Both the position numbers and the translations under genes were made by a program. A stretch of 64,000 nt of DNA from the NCBI GenBank assembly GCA_030248225.1, contig JASANE010012226.1:1-64000 (forward strand), given 5' to 3'. The notes beneath the pieces were generated by a model that saw only the letters and a program-made list of their open reading frames with translations, did no database searches and was not told the origin of the DNA. This DNA comes from Trileptium ribeirensis. Taxonomy: Eukaryota > Nematoda > Enoplea > Enoplida > Thoracostomopsidae. Numbering within the stretch: position 1 is the first letter of the stretch; each line of letters opens with the position of its first letter. Below are positions 47,046 to 59,967 of the stretch, in pieces.

Positions 47046-50000
47046 GGACAGCGTCTAGTAGCTCTATTTAATGATTTATATCATTCCCGCGTTGCAATGC
47101 ACGTAAAACGCAAAAATTTCCGACTGAGGTGCTCGCGTGGAACATTTCATCGAGACGAAGTGGAGATTGGAATTTCGTCTCCAAGCGCACCCTGATTAGT
47201 ATATGAACTTTACCAACAATTCCTAGCAATTTTGATTATATAATCGTATTATATTTCTAATTCTAAGATATCTTTTATATTCTCGTCCATCACTATGTGT
47301 ACAGCCAAAACGTTTATTTCAGTTTACTCTTTGTGCGTATTTGGATTTTGTTCAAATATTATAAATACTTATGTCGCCAACCATGTGTTTTGAAACTATT
47401 AAGTCAAACATCAATATGGGTCCATCAAACTTTATAGAGTAATAGATTTTAAAAAGGTGAGGGCACTCCCGAAAAGTGTGGCAGATTTCTGGTATTATTG
47501 TAATGTTTTTACCAATGATAGATACATAATTTGTAATTTCTCGTGTTTTGAAACAAAGTCCTAAAATTTCATTGCAAAAATCTTTGGGCAAACACCAAGA
47601 ATTATTATTCGAATTTGGTGGGCTCGCAATTTCTACAAATACAGCATTTTATGTAGCGACAACGGATAAGCTAAAAATCACCTGCCATTAGTCGACAGAT
47701 ACTCAATTACTTCTGTAGGGAATCGCTTCACTGATCTAGCCTAAGCTTTCACAAAATCTGTGCTTTTATAAACTGGTGGATTAGTTTCAATTCGCTGGCG
47801 TATAAATACTGATTTTTACTGCACTACGATAACTAAAATATTGTGTATCTGCCGGTGTCATCAGTGACCGGCAAACCGATTTAAAACCGATCATCAGCTT
47901 TATCGGCCGGTACTCAACAACACTGTGGACCTCTCAAAAATTTAATAAATTTTCTAAACCTTTTGAGATTTTTGAAATGCGAAATGTTTCGTTGTTGATT
48001 ATGCAATTTCCGATCATGTTCATTGTGGGTGTTCAAACACCATGCATCTGTTGGTCAGACACTGTGTTACCGTGGTCTCGCCTCCAATTCCAGAGTTGCG
48101 CAAAATTAGCAACGCATATATAGATAAGATGCTGATCAGGCAACATAAAGGGCATACCGGAATTAACAGTTTTAATTTAAAACGTCATTAATGCTACGAA
48201 TGAATTTGTGATAGCATTTATGAAAAGCAATTACGCATAATATAAAAGCGTAAATTACTTGGAATGGGAGGTTACATTTTTGTGTTTAGCGATACTAAAC
48301 CATTACATAAACTATAATCGTTATTTATGCGACATAACAGAAGTAATACGAAAATATGACAGCCACAACACCGCGGTCCTGTCCGGTACATCGGCAGCCT
48401 CTTCCGTGAGGTTGCCGGCAACAGACGCAAAACCATTCTAGCTGGTCGCGGGCTCTGGCAAAGTTAAGCCGGCCGTCGGTGGCTTTTCTGGACGGTGCTA
48501 AAAACTAATTTTCATAGCATAAATTTTGCCCGAAACCTCAGGATAAAATGGGTTACTAGCAGGGTTTGACTGACAATCGCCAAAAATACAGCAGTTGCCT
48601 TTGTATCGCGAACTTGAAAATTAACTGGCTTTCCCGGTTTATGTCATATTCTTCCATACGCATTGTATAAAAGTGATGTTATTATTCACATGGCGAAACA
48701 CATGAAAAGCAGGAATTGACCCTAAGCCCATTGAAAACTGATGAAAAGGCATGAAATATACGAGCTGGACTCTATAGCCCAACTATTGTATTCAGTGATC
48801 AGAAAGCCAATATGTGTACAATACTTGGTGCCCTGCAGGAAACCAAAAAATGTAAACATCTTTCATTTTGAAAATCGGGTTCGCCGACCGTAAAAACCTT
48901 GGAACCCCATGAAAAGGTATAATATTATAGGGAACATGGTCTCTACATAACAAAACCATACAGGTTCACAGGTGAGTAAGGGATTATTTCTCTGAGGCCC
49001 GAAAACCCTGATCCACATTGACTGATCATCCAATCCTCAACTGGCACGGCCCGCACCTGGGAGGTGAAAGCCTCCATGAACCTGGCTACCCCCTCGGACG
49101 TTGATTTTGAGCATGTATTAGCAAAACCATCGTATCCAGCATGCTTTATAACCTAATTATTTACATTGGTTGCAAGGTAATACACAATAACAAGCTGAAA
49201 TTTAAAAATCCATATTTATGGCAAAGCATCGACGAACGATATTCGGACCCACGGCAGCCCAAGGAGCGGTCCCTCAAAAAATTGTTGCTAGCAAAGGTAT
49301 AGTTATCGATGAGCTGATTCTGTAAAGTCTCCATTTTTTCAATGCGAAGCCTCTGTAGCAAGTATGGGCTGCGATACACTGGTGCCCTTATGACCTGGTT
49401 TGGCAAACGACATTTAAAAACCTGTTTTTTACCATTTTGCCCCGGAAGATGGTTTCGGAAGTGTTACCGGTCAACTACAGAACACATCGTCATCACTTCT
49501 GTTATCGACACCGAAATACATCCACACGAAGATAAATCTGAATGACAGCGACAGACAAAAAGAAATTTGCACCATTTTCGCCTAGCGCTCTCAGTGAAAG
49601 CTATCCATCCCAACCACATGGAAAATATTTGTAAAAAAAATTTCCACGTAGGGAGAAATGGGAAAAGATGTTTGCGAAAAATTTAGCTGCCCAAAGAAAT
49701 TTCTAATAGATTTAATCAAAAAACTTAATTTCTTGACAGATCTGTCAAAGGTCACCTAATCTGTCCCAGTTGGCTAAAAATTTATCCGAATTTTCATCCG
49801 ATCTTCATTCGTTCCGCCCACATAACGCCCAGTGACAACTGGTCTCTGAATTGTACCAATCACTAGCCGTTAAATTTCGAACAATATAATTACGCTTTAC
49901 TTCTGTGGCTTCCGTCAGCACTTACTGTATTACCGGTAGAATTATAAGGGCCACGATACAAATAACCTAACCGCAACGATATCCTTGAAATCATTTACAG

Positions 50001-50178
50001 TTACGTAACCATCATCATTCCTAAATTGCTATAGTTTAGACATGAAAGTTCACCATGAGTCATGTTACGCAATCACGAAGCTTGTTGGATCAAGCATTAT
50101 CATTTACTGGTAATTACAGTCGCAACACACTTGAACAATTACAGCCTGCATTAATTTTTCAGTAACTACGTTCGATGC
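47046..50178. other. No supported gene; possible worn transposon ends
   Basis: GCCGGTGTCATCAGTGACCGGC to GGCCGGTACTCAACAACACTG (47850-47930) and the GC-rich 48365-48490 (GTCCGGTACATCGG, AAGCCGGCCGTCGGTGG) look like GC-word-rich transposon ends. Open frames at 49161-49545 are unrecognised. Confidence 0.3.
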
Positions 50179-50352
50179 TCATCGCGGCTGTAGTGGCTGA
50201 GGCAACAGTTGATCAGTCCGAAGCTGTGTCTCAGCAATATCTTCTAATGCCCCTTGCACTCGCGCCAGCAAGCGCTCGCCATCACGCACAGCATCCTGTA
50301 ACTTTCGAGCAGATTCTTGGTTACGAGTTTCCAACGCTTCTAAACCGCTCAT
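50179..50352 (-). CDS. MED21: MED21 exon 4 and stop
   Basis: The acceptor is ATTGCTTTAG. Fifty-seven codons and TGA follow: a coiled-coil helix with heptad Leu/Val ([18 protein letters not shown]), then [15 protein letters not shown], then a short Gln/Pro tail. This aligns with the MED21 C-terminal helix that ends SALADIAQSQLKT. A possible ATTAAA polyadenylation signal on this strand sits at 49716-49711. Confidence 0.95.
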   Translation of the reverse strand: MSGLEALETRNQESARKLQDAVRDGERLLARVQGALEDIAETQLRTDQLLPQPLQPR

Positions 50353-53300
50353 CTAAAGCAATATAAGTATACTATTATAATCTATTCATCATTTTAGGAG
50401 CTCTAGGCCGTAGCAGCGCGGGTCAAATATTATAAATAATTATACCGAAATTTGTGTATTAAACACTAACAGTAGCCATGAAAAATCGTAATGATAATGC
50501 AGATGCATTAATGTCCAGAGTCTTCATTTCTCTTTCGGATCTTAACTAGCGCAACGCATGAGAGTTGTTACTACTTTCATAACGCTTTGTAATATTTAAA
50601 ACATGAGGCTGACGTCCAGACGGCACACATTTTCAATCTATATTGAGCAGCATGAGATAAGACTGCTAGGTATAAAGAAGGTATGCATAGTATATATATA
50701 GATTTTGAGACATACACAGTAACACTGAGTTATTCCGAGTTTTGTAATAATAACAACGTACACAAAAGTGCTGCTAACGATTTGTGTTTATACTTCTTTA
50801 ATATAAAAAAGACCACCACGAAATATTTATGTTTACCGGAGAAAAAAACATCCCAAAAATTTATCGCTCCCTAGCTCAAATACTTCTGTACAGAAACAGG
50901 AAAACCTATATACCTGTAATTCTTTTGATGATTCTTCACTCGGAAGAGAATCGATTAATATATCAATATCTTTAGCCGTTCGAGCAATTAGTTGAGCAAA
51001 CAGTGCTGCATTTTCTAGAAAAAATATGCAATAACTTTCACACAATATGCTACGTTCTTTAAAGCAAAGTGCTAATTTAATCCGTAAAAAACAAACACAT
51101 GATCTAATCAGCTAATATCTTTTGTTGTTCTTGATGCTACAATAATTGTGTAGTAATTATCATTGACCATTTTTTGAAACCAGTTATAATTAATAGGATT
51201 CTGAGTGTAGTAAGTGAAACGAGCGAAGCAAAAATTCTTACTAGCCGTGACAGTAGTGAAATTTGGCAATGTCCACTGCTGGGTTCTTAGGGTTACACGT
51301 CTAACTCAACTTTGGCTGGCCGGATTAATTCCAGAGTGCATGTTAATATCTAATTATAATTTTCCATGCATTTGCAGCATTTTCGTATTTTTCCAGAAAT
51401 TTGTAACTTGTTTTGCCAAAGTTTCCGCCATAAAAGATAAACTAATGATCATAATGGAGCGATATAAAGCCAAAATTTTGAACGCAATATTTACGATATT
51501 CCATTTAGCGAAATCATCTGCACCGTTATGTTTCTTCGGGTTTGGATGAGTTCAAGAGACGGTCAATTGAATCCAGGTTCCAAATTGTTTAGGATTCACA
51601 CTAAATATAACTGATGAAGTGAAAAGTTTAGAAAAATTCCACATCCATTAAAAATTCCAGGAACTGTTGTGTTTATTCTATGGCGCTAAAATTGTAATAG
51701 CATTTGCAATAAAATTGTAATTTAATTTGATAGAAATTCTAGGAATTTTGAGGCTGGCACCCTGTGAATCGCGCACTAGCTCATTCGTAAGATCGAAATC
51801 TCTATGTGTGCTTTTTAGTAAGGCGCGAAGCCCGATTCCATCTTTACTGGGAAAATGTGGGCGAAATTGGGATTGTGTCGAATCCCGTAGGCGCCCAAAA
51901 GATCGTTACTTATTTAACTCGACAACCGATGTAGATCATCTGAGTTAAGTTGGCTCATTTTATAAAACAAAAAAGTCTCTATAAGACTATACATAATGCC
52001 TTGCTACGCGATCCTTTTATGAGGTGGGATTTGGGTCAAAACGGGTTTTAAATTAGCAATGCCAACATAAATGTGCTGCATTTACACGCCAAGAATAGAA
52101 CCACGTCACGCTCTATATAGAAGTCTCACATATTCCAAAATCTACATAAATATATTTTAGCACATGCCGTGGCTAGAAAACGGTGCGATGAAAAATGAAC
52201 AATTAGGTACAACGAACCTTCCTTTTCAAGAGCTTCGATTCCGGCACCATCGAACCCAAATGGCGGAGCAGATTGCTGCAGGATACCAACGCTATTGCAC
52301 ATATGGTTTGCCATCTAAAATTAGTACAACAAAAATTTCCAACACTCTGCGAACAATAATCTGCTGCAAAGATGGACAGCATCAATCAGAACATTACAGG
52401 AAATTAAATTGCGAATAAACAAATAACCGATGAATACAACGTAAAGCCTCATTATCGTTGGGTTGGAACCCTGAGTAATGATAAATTAATCATTAATTAC
52501 TATGCTGCTGCAGCGATAGTGCTTGAAGTGTTTTATGCATACACATGACAACACCGCTTTCTCCTTCACTTGTATTAGTGTTTCTCGCTGCGATGGGAAA
52601 CAAAGCGAATGTGGATAACCTTCGATTAATGACCATAATGCAAGGTCCCGAATTCAGCTCTTTAAAGTCCCACAGGAACAATAATATATACCGGCAAAAT
52701 TATTAATGACAATGCTACAACCATTTTAATCATATCAAATTCCAGAACCCTTCATTATTCTTCATCCAAAAATAAAAAACTAAAACTCATGAAATATATA
52801 AATCACATGTTTTAAGTATAATTTCAACTTGACAGAATTTTTACGTTGTAAGCCCAAAACACTTGCCTTATTATTAATGCATACACTACAGTTACACTTG
52901 CTTTTATTGTATTCAGCAACTCCATAAACCTAAAGACATATGCTAATCACCTATGTACATACATCTACGTATGTCGAAAATGTGACAAAATTTGACTAAT
53001 TTTGGTGCTAAAATTTTGTAAAGCAGTCATAGAGCAGGACTAATAACATACCTAATGTAAGGTTTATACAATAAAACATACGTCTTGAGCATGTTACGTA
53101 ATCATTAGGGAATAACCGGAACCGGAACCAGCAACCGGAACCGTCCATTTAAACCGGATCCGGAACCGGAACCTGGTCTTCGAAATTCATATATAGTAAA
53201 ACAGATGATGGAAGAAATGAAGGTATAGTGGATTTAAAATGCATTAAAAATAACTTTTACATTAAACTTAATGTATTGTGATGGTATTATTGCCGTTCTA

Positions 53301-56300
53301 AAGCTTTAAAGAGACTGAGGAAGCTAATAATGTTTATTTATCGATCAAGTCGGTTTTTGGACATTCAGAGCAAAAAATGTCTTCCACTATACACCATTGC
53401 GTATACTGCGTTAAATCGAATGTGCTTACAAAGCTTGGAGCGTAGAATACGCACTTTCGCTCTGTCTCCAGTCGCCTCCCTTTACTACAGATACGTTTGT
53501 TGCATGTTCTTCTGTAGGAAACTTAAAATTATTGGCTTATATTATGATTTTATAAATTATGATTCTAAGAGAAAATAATAGATAGAAGGTAATTTTCTGA
53601 TCAGTGGTCAGAGACACTGTTCAGGCTAGCGTTGGACAAACAGTGCCCGTCAGTTAGATCATGATGATAACTTTCTAATCAGAATGCTATAAATGAGACA
53701 CACTGTGATGCTGCTCGCACAGTTTAAATAAATACAGTTCATTGCCAAGAAAGCAGTTTCTAGCTGCGTTGCAGATAACGTTAGTTTACTTCAATTTAGC
53801 CTGATTTACAAAGTTTACAAGCGCACTGGCGGGTGCTTGACGCAATTTATGTTAGCCAAGCATACCCTAAGTACTTCTGCGTAAGCCATACTCGTTACCG
53901 AGTAAGACCGGTTTAATTCAAACGTATCCCACAGACTTCTGGATGTGTAAAATAGTTGCTACAAGCACCGACCTGGCTTTGATTTAACAAACTCCTGCAA
54001 GTTATTATGAAAAATTCCTGCTCAAATTATGTGCCCTACTTTACGTTTCACACGGCAAATTGGTTAGTTAATCTTTTCTTTTGCTTGGTTGTATTGGAGC
54101 TTGATCATTGTATAATATATATTACATAATGTTTGGATTACAGGATGAAGCAAAAACGTAGAAAATTTCAAACAAAATTTTTAAACCGGAATTCCGGTTC
54201 CGGTATGGTTTTTGCCCTTTGCCGGAACCGCAACCGGAACACGATTTCCGCCGGAACCGGAATTCCGGTTACTCCCTGGTAACCATATAATCCCACCGTT
54301 CACAACCGACATGCACAAAATTGAGTTTGACAAAACTTTAAAAATCTCATTTTTGGGTGTATTTTTAAGCCTAGTCTTAAAGGTCCAAAACGCCATCTAT
54401 AACAAACAAAAGAATAACATCAAATCTGTAATTGTCCAGATTCTGTATGGTGATCTCAAATTTATTGGTCCATTGTGTCCGAAAGTTTTATCAGCAAAAA
54501 ACGTTATGTAACCCCAAATGTGTAAGAATCAAAAAGTTTTAAATTCGTGTCCCTTTGTAGAGTTTAGATAAGAAATCATAGGAGCAGCGCAAACATGAAG
54601 CTAAGGTTCGTAACTACAGTGCGCATCTAATAAAGTAATTTGCAAAAATCCACCATTCTGGTGAAGAGTTGTGGGACCAACCGACAAAAAGCGCATATTT
54701 GAGGAAACTCCGCTCGCTTCGTTTGAAAATATCCCAGCAGTTAATGCTAAAGGCCCACGACAGCCCACACATAATCGTTTTCTCAGATGATGAAAAAGTA
54801 CCAGATAATTTATATTCGTTGCTCTAAACAGCTCTTTTTTGTAGAAGTACGCCGTAAAATTATCGGCCAGGCATTGTACAGACACGGTAGCTGGAATCCC
54901 TCGGAGATAGTTGCACTTTTGAGCACGGCGTGCTTTTTAGTCAAAAACAATAATTACTGGATACATATGGTGCTGTAAACGAGTTTCAGAACTAAGCCGT
55001 GAATTACGTGTTACGGTTAGTGATATTAAAATTATTGAACTTCTGCTGAAGGGAACGGTGAAAACGCACAGCCTTCTATCATGTCTGAAGACCAGACTCA
55101 CGGCGCAAAAACCTTCCTAAATCAAATCAGACTTAACCAACGTAATTTAAACTGAAATTATTGGTATTGTTTGTATACTAAATTTACGACAGTGCTATAT
55201 ATCTTGTCTATGGATCAAGGATAAAGGCACGTTCAAGCTGTGTTCAGTGATCCTACAAACACATTAGATAAAATTAAAGCCATTTCTTATGGGCGAGAAG
55301 TATCTCTTTTACTGGTAGGAGGACAAAGATATGGTTTACCATGGCCAGATACTGACCTGTCAGCGGTTAGGCGTGATAGTGGGGACGCCCACTTTCCAAT
55401 TCCTCCATGTTCGCGAGATTTTTCCCCATGTCCATTCTCCCCATAATTCGAAAAGGTCATGTTCAACTAAATCCAAGATCTATTCATTGTATATTTATAT
55501 TATTTCTGCATGCTAAACGATTTTTAAACTGTAATTAGTACCATTTGTAACGCTAAAATGCTTAGCAAAACAGTCAAATATTTGTATGACCGTTAAACTC
55601 CTGAAAATAATGGAAATACTTAGCATATTGCAAAATTTTGCCCCACCCCCACTTTCATATTATCCCTGTGAATGATCATGGAGCCCCCAAAGTTCCTGTC
55701 CCACTGTTTGAAAAGCTGTGGACCTGCCAAGGTGTTCGAATAAAATATTTGCGGGATATATCGCATAATCCGAATATCTCGATATCAGTTAGTGAGTAAC
55801 TGCAACCGAAATTACCCAGAACCGGAAATTGGTATATAATTAGAACCTTGGTATGAAAAAATTAAAGAACCGGAAACGTGATGCTTGACTGTCGGGGACA
55901 AACGGTGACCTTATAGGGTTTTATCCGTTTAATTTGTCGGTTTCATTGTTTTAATCGCACATCATATATTTGAAACTATTGTGAGGCGCTCTATAATGCC
56001 ACAGTTTGATAACAGTTATCAAATTACTTGACGTAGACGACTATAAAAAGTGTATAAGTTTTCGGACTTAATATTCGATAAAAAGCATTGCGGTAATAAC
56101 GATAAGTATCCAATACGGCAAAAGCTAGAGCGGCAAAATTCGAAATTACATATTTTCATGAAACCTATTAAAAATTTCTTAAGTTGAGATATCTTTGGGC
56201 AGTACGATAAAAAATAAAGGGTCCTTTGGTTTTTCTCGACACTTAGCAAGTAGGCCGCCCTTTTCTACACTTATGAGAAAAAAACCAATGATACATATAT

Positions 56301-57309
56301 ATACAAAATTACTGTATGTGTATCTCATTATAATGTACTGCAGATGTGTTGCATTTCTGTGCGTTGAAAACACTCAAGAAGCACATATCTCGCTCCTTTT
56401 CACAGCAACACGCGAATTACCAGTGCTATGCTACAATCAGCAATATGAAAACTCTAAAATACTTTATGTTGTGGCCGCACGGGTATACGTAAGAATCAAC
56501 AACTGGTAAAGACACAGTTGGCAGATGTTTGACATACGTTACTAAGCAGGAACCGTTGGGCTGCAACAATAGTATAGCTAACACTGAATTATGGGACTAC
56601 TGAAAGTACTTCAAATATATAAATTTAATCTCAGTGTTTGAATGACTAGCGTTGTGTCCAAAAGCAAAGATGTGCCGTAAGCTAACCCCGGGTCAGACCC
56701 AAAAGTACTGTAACTGTCAAACTTGAAAAACTTAACGACTCACTACAATATTATAAAGACTACAAGGAAAACTTAGCGTTTTAACCCCGTACAGAACTGG
56801 CATCTCGCAAAAAAGTGTGATATGGAGCGATGGCGTTTTCATATGTTGTCATGTGTAATCACGTGTAGCAGGCTATTTATGTACATACGACCGTAAAACA
56901 TATGGAACTCTTGAAGGCCTATAATGATGGTCTCATACGAGTTAAGGAACACACCTATGTATTATTCATGTCAGAAAACATATAATAGCTTATATGAAGG
57001 TGTAGAAAAAGACGATTCTCTAATAAGTAACGACAGACATAAATTCTTTCGGTTAATCGAGTGCGCTGACGGTTGACCTAAAAGACCTTGAAAAGTACGG
57101 TAGCATATACAATAATGTTATAAACCTGTCTTTGTGATAGCGTCACAATGATGGGCTCCGGATTTTGCCTTTCTCACACAACGCACCATAGCTAGATAGT
57201 AATTCATGGCAATGCTCGCAATAAAAGTGTAGATACCAAGGAAATACTTAATTACAATCCAACTTACCTCATTTACACAATCCTGCAGCTGTGTTAATCG
57301 ATCACACAT
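50179..57309 (-). CDS. MED21: Mediator complex subunit 21 (four exons, complete)
   Basis: MED21 is a small coiled-coil protein of the Mediator middle module; it pairs with MED7 and helps link Mediator to RNA polymerase II. Exons on the - strand are 57309-57268, 52314-52218, 51014-50914 and 50352-50179. They sum to 414 nt, encoding 137 residues plus TGA, close to the usual 140-145. Hallmarks: [10 protein letters not shown] at the N terminus, [33 protein letters not shown] (the most conserved block of the family) and a C-terminal helix ending [11 protein letters not shown]. Splice phases are 0, 1 and 0 with GT-AG ends. Intron 1 is 4953 bases and full of mobile elements; introns 2 and 3 are 1203 and 561 bases. 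I know of no similar paralogue, so the call is firm. Confidence 0.96.
50914..51014 (-). CDS. MED21: MED21 exon 3
   Basis: The acceptor is TTTTTTCTAG and the donor is CAG|GTATAT in phase 0. The exon encodes [20 protein letters not shown] followed by [14 protein letters not shown]. The [19 protein letters not shown] core is the signature of MED21. Confidence 0.97.
51205..52065. repeat. Dispersed repeat in MED21 intron 2, related to 44345
   Basis: Shared blocks in the same order are GTGTAGTAAGTGAAACGAGC, CCGTGACAGTAGTGAAATTTGG, AACTCGACAACCGATGTAGA and GGATTTGGGTCAAAACGGG. About 500 extra bases lie between them here. Confidence 0.7.
52218..52314 (-). CDS. MED21: MED21 exon 2
   Basis: The acceptor is CTAATTTTAG and the donor is G|GTTCGT in phase 1. 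The exon encodes [18 protein letters not shown] and continues to EALEKE, matching the family's LADQFCNAIGVLQQCGPP segment. The internal ATG codons are not starts, because exon 1 supplies the conserved N terminus. Confidence 0.95.
53106..54278. mobile_element. 1173-bp hAT-like element with iterated CCGGAA ends, in MED21 intron 1
   Basis: The left terminus TAGGGAATAACCGGAACC is matched at the right by CAGGGAGTAACCGGAATTCC read inward. Flanks GTAATCAT (53098-53105) and GTAACCAT (54279-54286) are an 8-base target duplication with one mismatch. ACCGGAACCGGAACC-type words repeat for about 80 bases at each end. No transposase ORF is visible. Confidence 0.85.
54687..54960 (+). pseudogene. Mariner/IS630-like transposase fragments, order reversed
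   Basis: 54687-54830 encodes [15 protein letters not shown] and [11 protein letters not shown], like the segment around the second catalytic Asp (FSDEK) of mariner-type transposases. 54846-54950 encodes [20 protein letters not shown], like the N-terminal helix-turn-helix. The helix-turn-helix normally precedes the catalytic part, so these are two fragments or a rearrangement. Confidence 0.4.
55795..55885. mobile_element. Worn end related to the CCGGAA element
   Basis: GTGAGTAACTGCAACCGAAA, CAGAACCGGAAATTGG and AAGAACCGGAAACG recur within 90 bases. Confidence 0.35.
57268..57309 (-). CDS. MED21: MED21 exon 1
   Basis: The start ATG is at 57309-57307. Fourteen codons read [14 protein letters not shown] and end at a GTAAGT donor in phase 0. 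[13 protein letters not shown] is the near-invariant N terminus of MED21, which fixes the start. A TATA-like stretch lies about 70-75 bases upstream. Confidence 0.95.
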
Positions 57310-57814
57310 CGCGGACGTTGTAAAAAGTATATAAATGTGATAAATCTACAGCACAATTTTGCGAAAAAGACGTGTAAATTTATATAAAAGTAATCTTAAC
57401 GTCTATACGCGATTGAAACATTCCTGGCTGTTCGAACGGTGAAATCGATTGAGAAAAGCACCATAGTGGGCCGCACTCCGCAGTAAACTAAATACTTAAC
57501 GTTTAAATTTCAACATGTATATATTATGAAACGTAGCGCGCGGAATATCCAGAGTACGCCACGGGGAAATCGCGAAAATTTGTATTTTTGTATATTTCTG
57601 TCTTGTATAACTCTGCATTTCGTAGGCCATGTCTCGCGACAAAGGATCAGCTCATCGAGATCGACAACATTTTTTGTGCGACCAGTTCCTGGGTGGCTGT
57701 GGGCCCGAATATAATTCATCGACCTTTTGCAATAAATATTAATTTTTCAAAATTCGGCATGTTATTACGTGTTATACCTTTATAACGAGTGTCTATTATG
57801 TTATAGAGCTCACT
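57310..57814. other. MED21 upstream flank
   Basis: Overlapping 60-70-codon frames at 57510-57785 on both strands have no recognisable motif. Confidence 0.35.
57379..57386 (-). promoter_or_regulatory. MED21: TATA-like box upstream of MED21
   Basis: On the - strand TATATAAA lies about 70 bases before the MED21 ATG. The region is AT-rich, so this may be chance; no initiator could be fixed. Confidence 0.2.
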
Positions 57815-58340
57815 GAATACGATGGTTTTGCTATCTAAAGTTCAACTTGAATATACTGTACCCTTTCGCGGGTAATCAATGGTTTTGTGGTCGACGAATC
57901 CGATTTCCAAAATGCAGTATGTTTTCCGTGCAGGGTACCAAAAATGTTCTATATATAGGTTTTTCTAAACGTTGAATGCGATTTGGTTATATAGTGTATA
58001 CCACGTTTATTTTATGCCTTTCCATAATCTTTCTGTGGATTTAGCGTCAATGAACACGATTTCCAAACTATAGTCTGCCTTCAGTAGATGGCATCAAGTA
58101 TGTTCTATATAGGGGTTTTTGGTAAGCTGAATACGATGGTTTGGTTACCTCGAGCACAGTACGAATATTTAATGCCTTTTCATATGTTTTCAATGAGTTT
58201 AGTCAACGAACACGATTGCCCGAATATAGCTTGTCTTCAGTATCTTGGTTATGTATTGTGTACCGAGAATATTCTACGTATACGTTTTCCAGTGCACTGG
58301 AATACGACGATTTGCTTATCTAGAGACCAGCACGAATAAT
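57815..58340. repeat. Degenerate 155-171-bp tandem repeat
   Basis: GAATACGATGGTTTTGCTATC, GAATGCGATTTGGTTATA, GAATACGATGGTTTGGTTAC and GAATACGACGATTTGCTTATC start at about 57815, 57974, 58129 and 58300. GAACACGATTTCC and ATGTTCTATATA also recur. Copies are strongly diverged. Confidence 0.8.
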
Positions 58341-59384
58341 GCGTGTTTTCAGTTGTGTACGATGGGTTTAGGGCCGACAGGGTTTTAGGATTTTCAATGT
58401 TCTCAGGGTGGGTTAGAGGGTTTAGTGTCGTGTACACATCAAACACAAAGCCTATTACAAGAGATCATACAAAATGAGCATTTGATGAAACCACGCTAGC
58501 TCCGTTTTAACCCTCGCTTGCAAGATGCTAGCAGATATTAATTCAATGTAATAGCTTTCCATCAGTTTATTATTTATACTTTAAAACCATGGAAAATTCT
58601 GCAACGAACGACAGCTTCTTATGCTAATACAAAATGGGTACACATATTGTCAAGTCCCTAGAAATAAAAAGGATCATGCCCTTAGGAGATCGTATAAAGC
58701 TTGGTTCATGCCATCTTTCGGACTCAAACGTTATGTGCTTAGCGAAAAAAACAGTTTAGTGCGGGGGTTTACCCCGACGGCCCACTGCCCTAGGGTCAGC
58801 ATAAGTGTTACTGTAACAATGTGAAGCTTGAGCTAAAGACACAGTATATCGAGAACGGCCTTCTCTTGCGCCTAAAAATTACATCGCCCCTTTATCGAGA
58901 AATGCATTGCACTAAAGCATCGTCAATCTAAGCTAAGCTTAGCATGAACTCATAACTGAGCATCAAATTTCTGACCTTCCGCATCCAATTCAAGTTCCCC
59001 TCACTGTCAATGGAAAGAAAAGATTTCGTATGCTCGCATAAATTGCAATTCTAAAATATTTCAAGATTTAATATCTATTACGACAAAAACGCAAGCTTGC
59101 TAGATTACACAACAGGGATTACAAAATTAACACTCCGACATATTCAACTTCGCTTCCATTCGTACTAGCCTAACCATTAAATATCGTTGTGCTCCCGTGA
59201 AATAGTATTTATAAAGACCTACAATGTTGTCGCCGAACTAGACAATAAAGCCTTGATGACTACGAGCATGCAAAGTGATTACATCGTCCTAATTTCTATA
59301 CATACATATTGTCAATCGCCTGTCGTGAATGAAACTGATGATGACGACTGTAGGCTCCTAGTTACGCCATGCCATTGCATACGA
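58341..59384. other. Unassigned DNA
   Basis: Nothing was recognised on either strand. Confidence 0.4.
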
Positions 59385-59387
59385 AAG

Positions 59388-59922
59388 AGGGCTTTTTTGG
59401 TTCTTTTCCATTATCCCCCAGCTCGAATTTGGTCAATTTTGAAGATACAGAGCTGATTTTGTTATCAATCGATTCAGTTCGATGAGGCGATTAAGAGAAT
59501 ACTCATTTTAATGACACCCTGAAATATAATTTTTTTTCGATTTTCTGACGTCCCCTGGGAACCAAAAAATTTTTTCCCACAAATGACGAGGTGGGCTCTG
59601 AACATATGTTAAATTGGTATCGTCGTACAGTGACGGGTCTTGGCAATCGGTGGTCAGCATGTGCACAATATTTTAGGGGCATCCCAGTCCCTAGACTAGT
59701 AACGCTATCGAGATTGCATAGCGTAGTGAAGCATAGGTACACCTACACCTTTTGCGCGCACAGCCATTCAGCTTTTGATAGCACACGACAATATGCTATT
59801 TGTGGATATCACACGACTTGTGGACATCGACGATTTGAGTACTGATACCAAATTTTCTGCTGTATCTTCAAAATAGTGCAATTTCGAGCTGGGAGAATAA
59901 ACCGAAAAACCCAACTTTCCAA
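59388..59922. mobile_element. 530-bp inverted-repeat element
   Basis: CCCAGCTCGAATTTGGTCAA and TTTTGAAGATACAG near 59410-59453 are inverted at 59858-59911 (CTGTATCTTCAAAATAGTGC, AATTTCGAGCTGGG). The arms are about 60 bases long. The interior holds an 84-codon frame with no known motif. Confidence 0.8.
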
Positions 59923-59967
59923 CTGTCATTATAGACAGCAGAAATTTTTGCAAATTTTGGTGTTTAA

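Noticed and set aside
54181..54511. Frames of 71 and 99 codons at the CCGGAA element edge
   Set aside because: They read through the iterated terminus into intron sequence and carry no domain.
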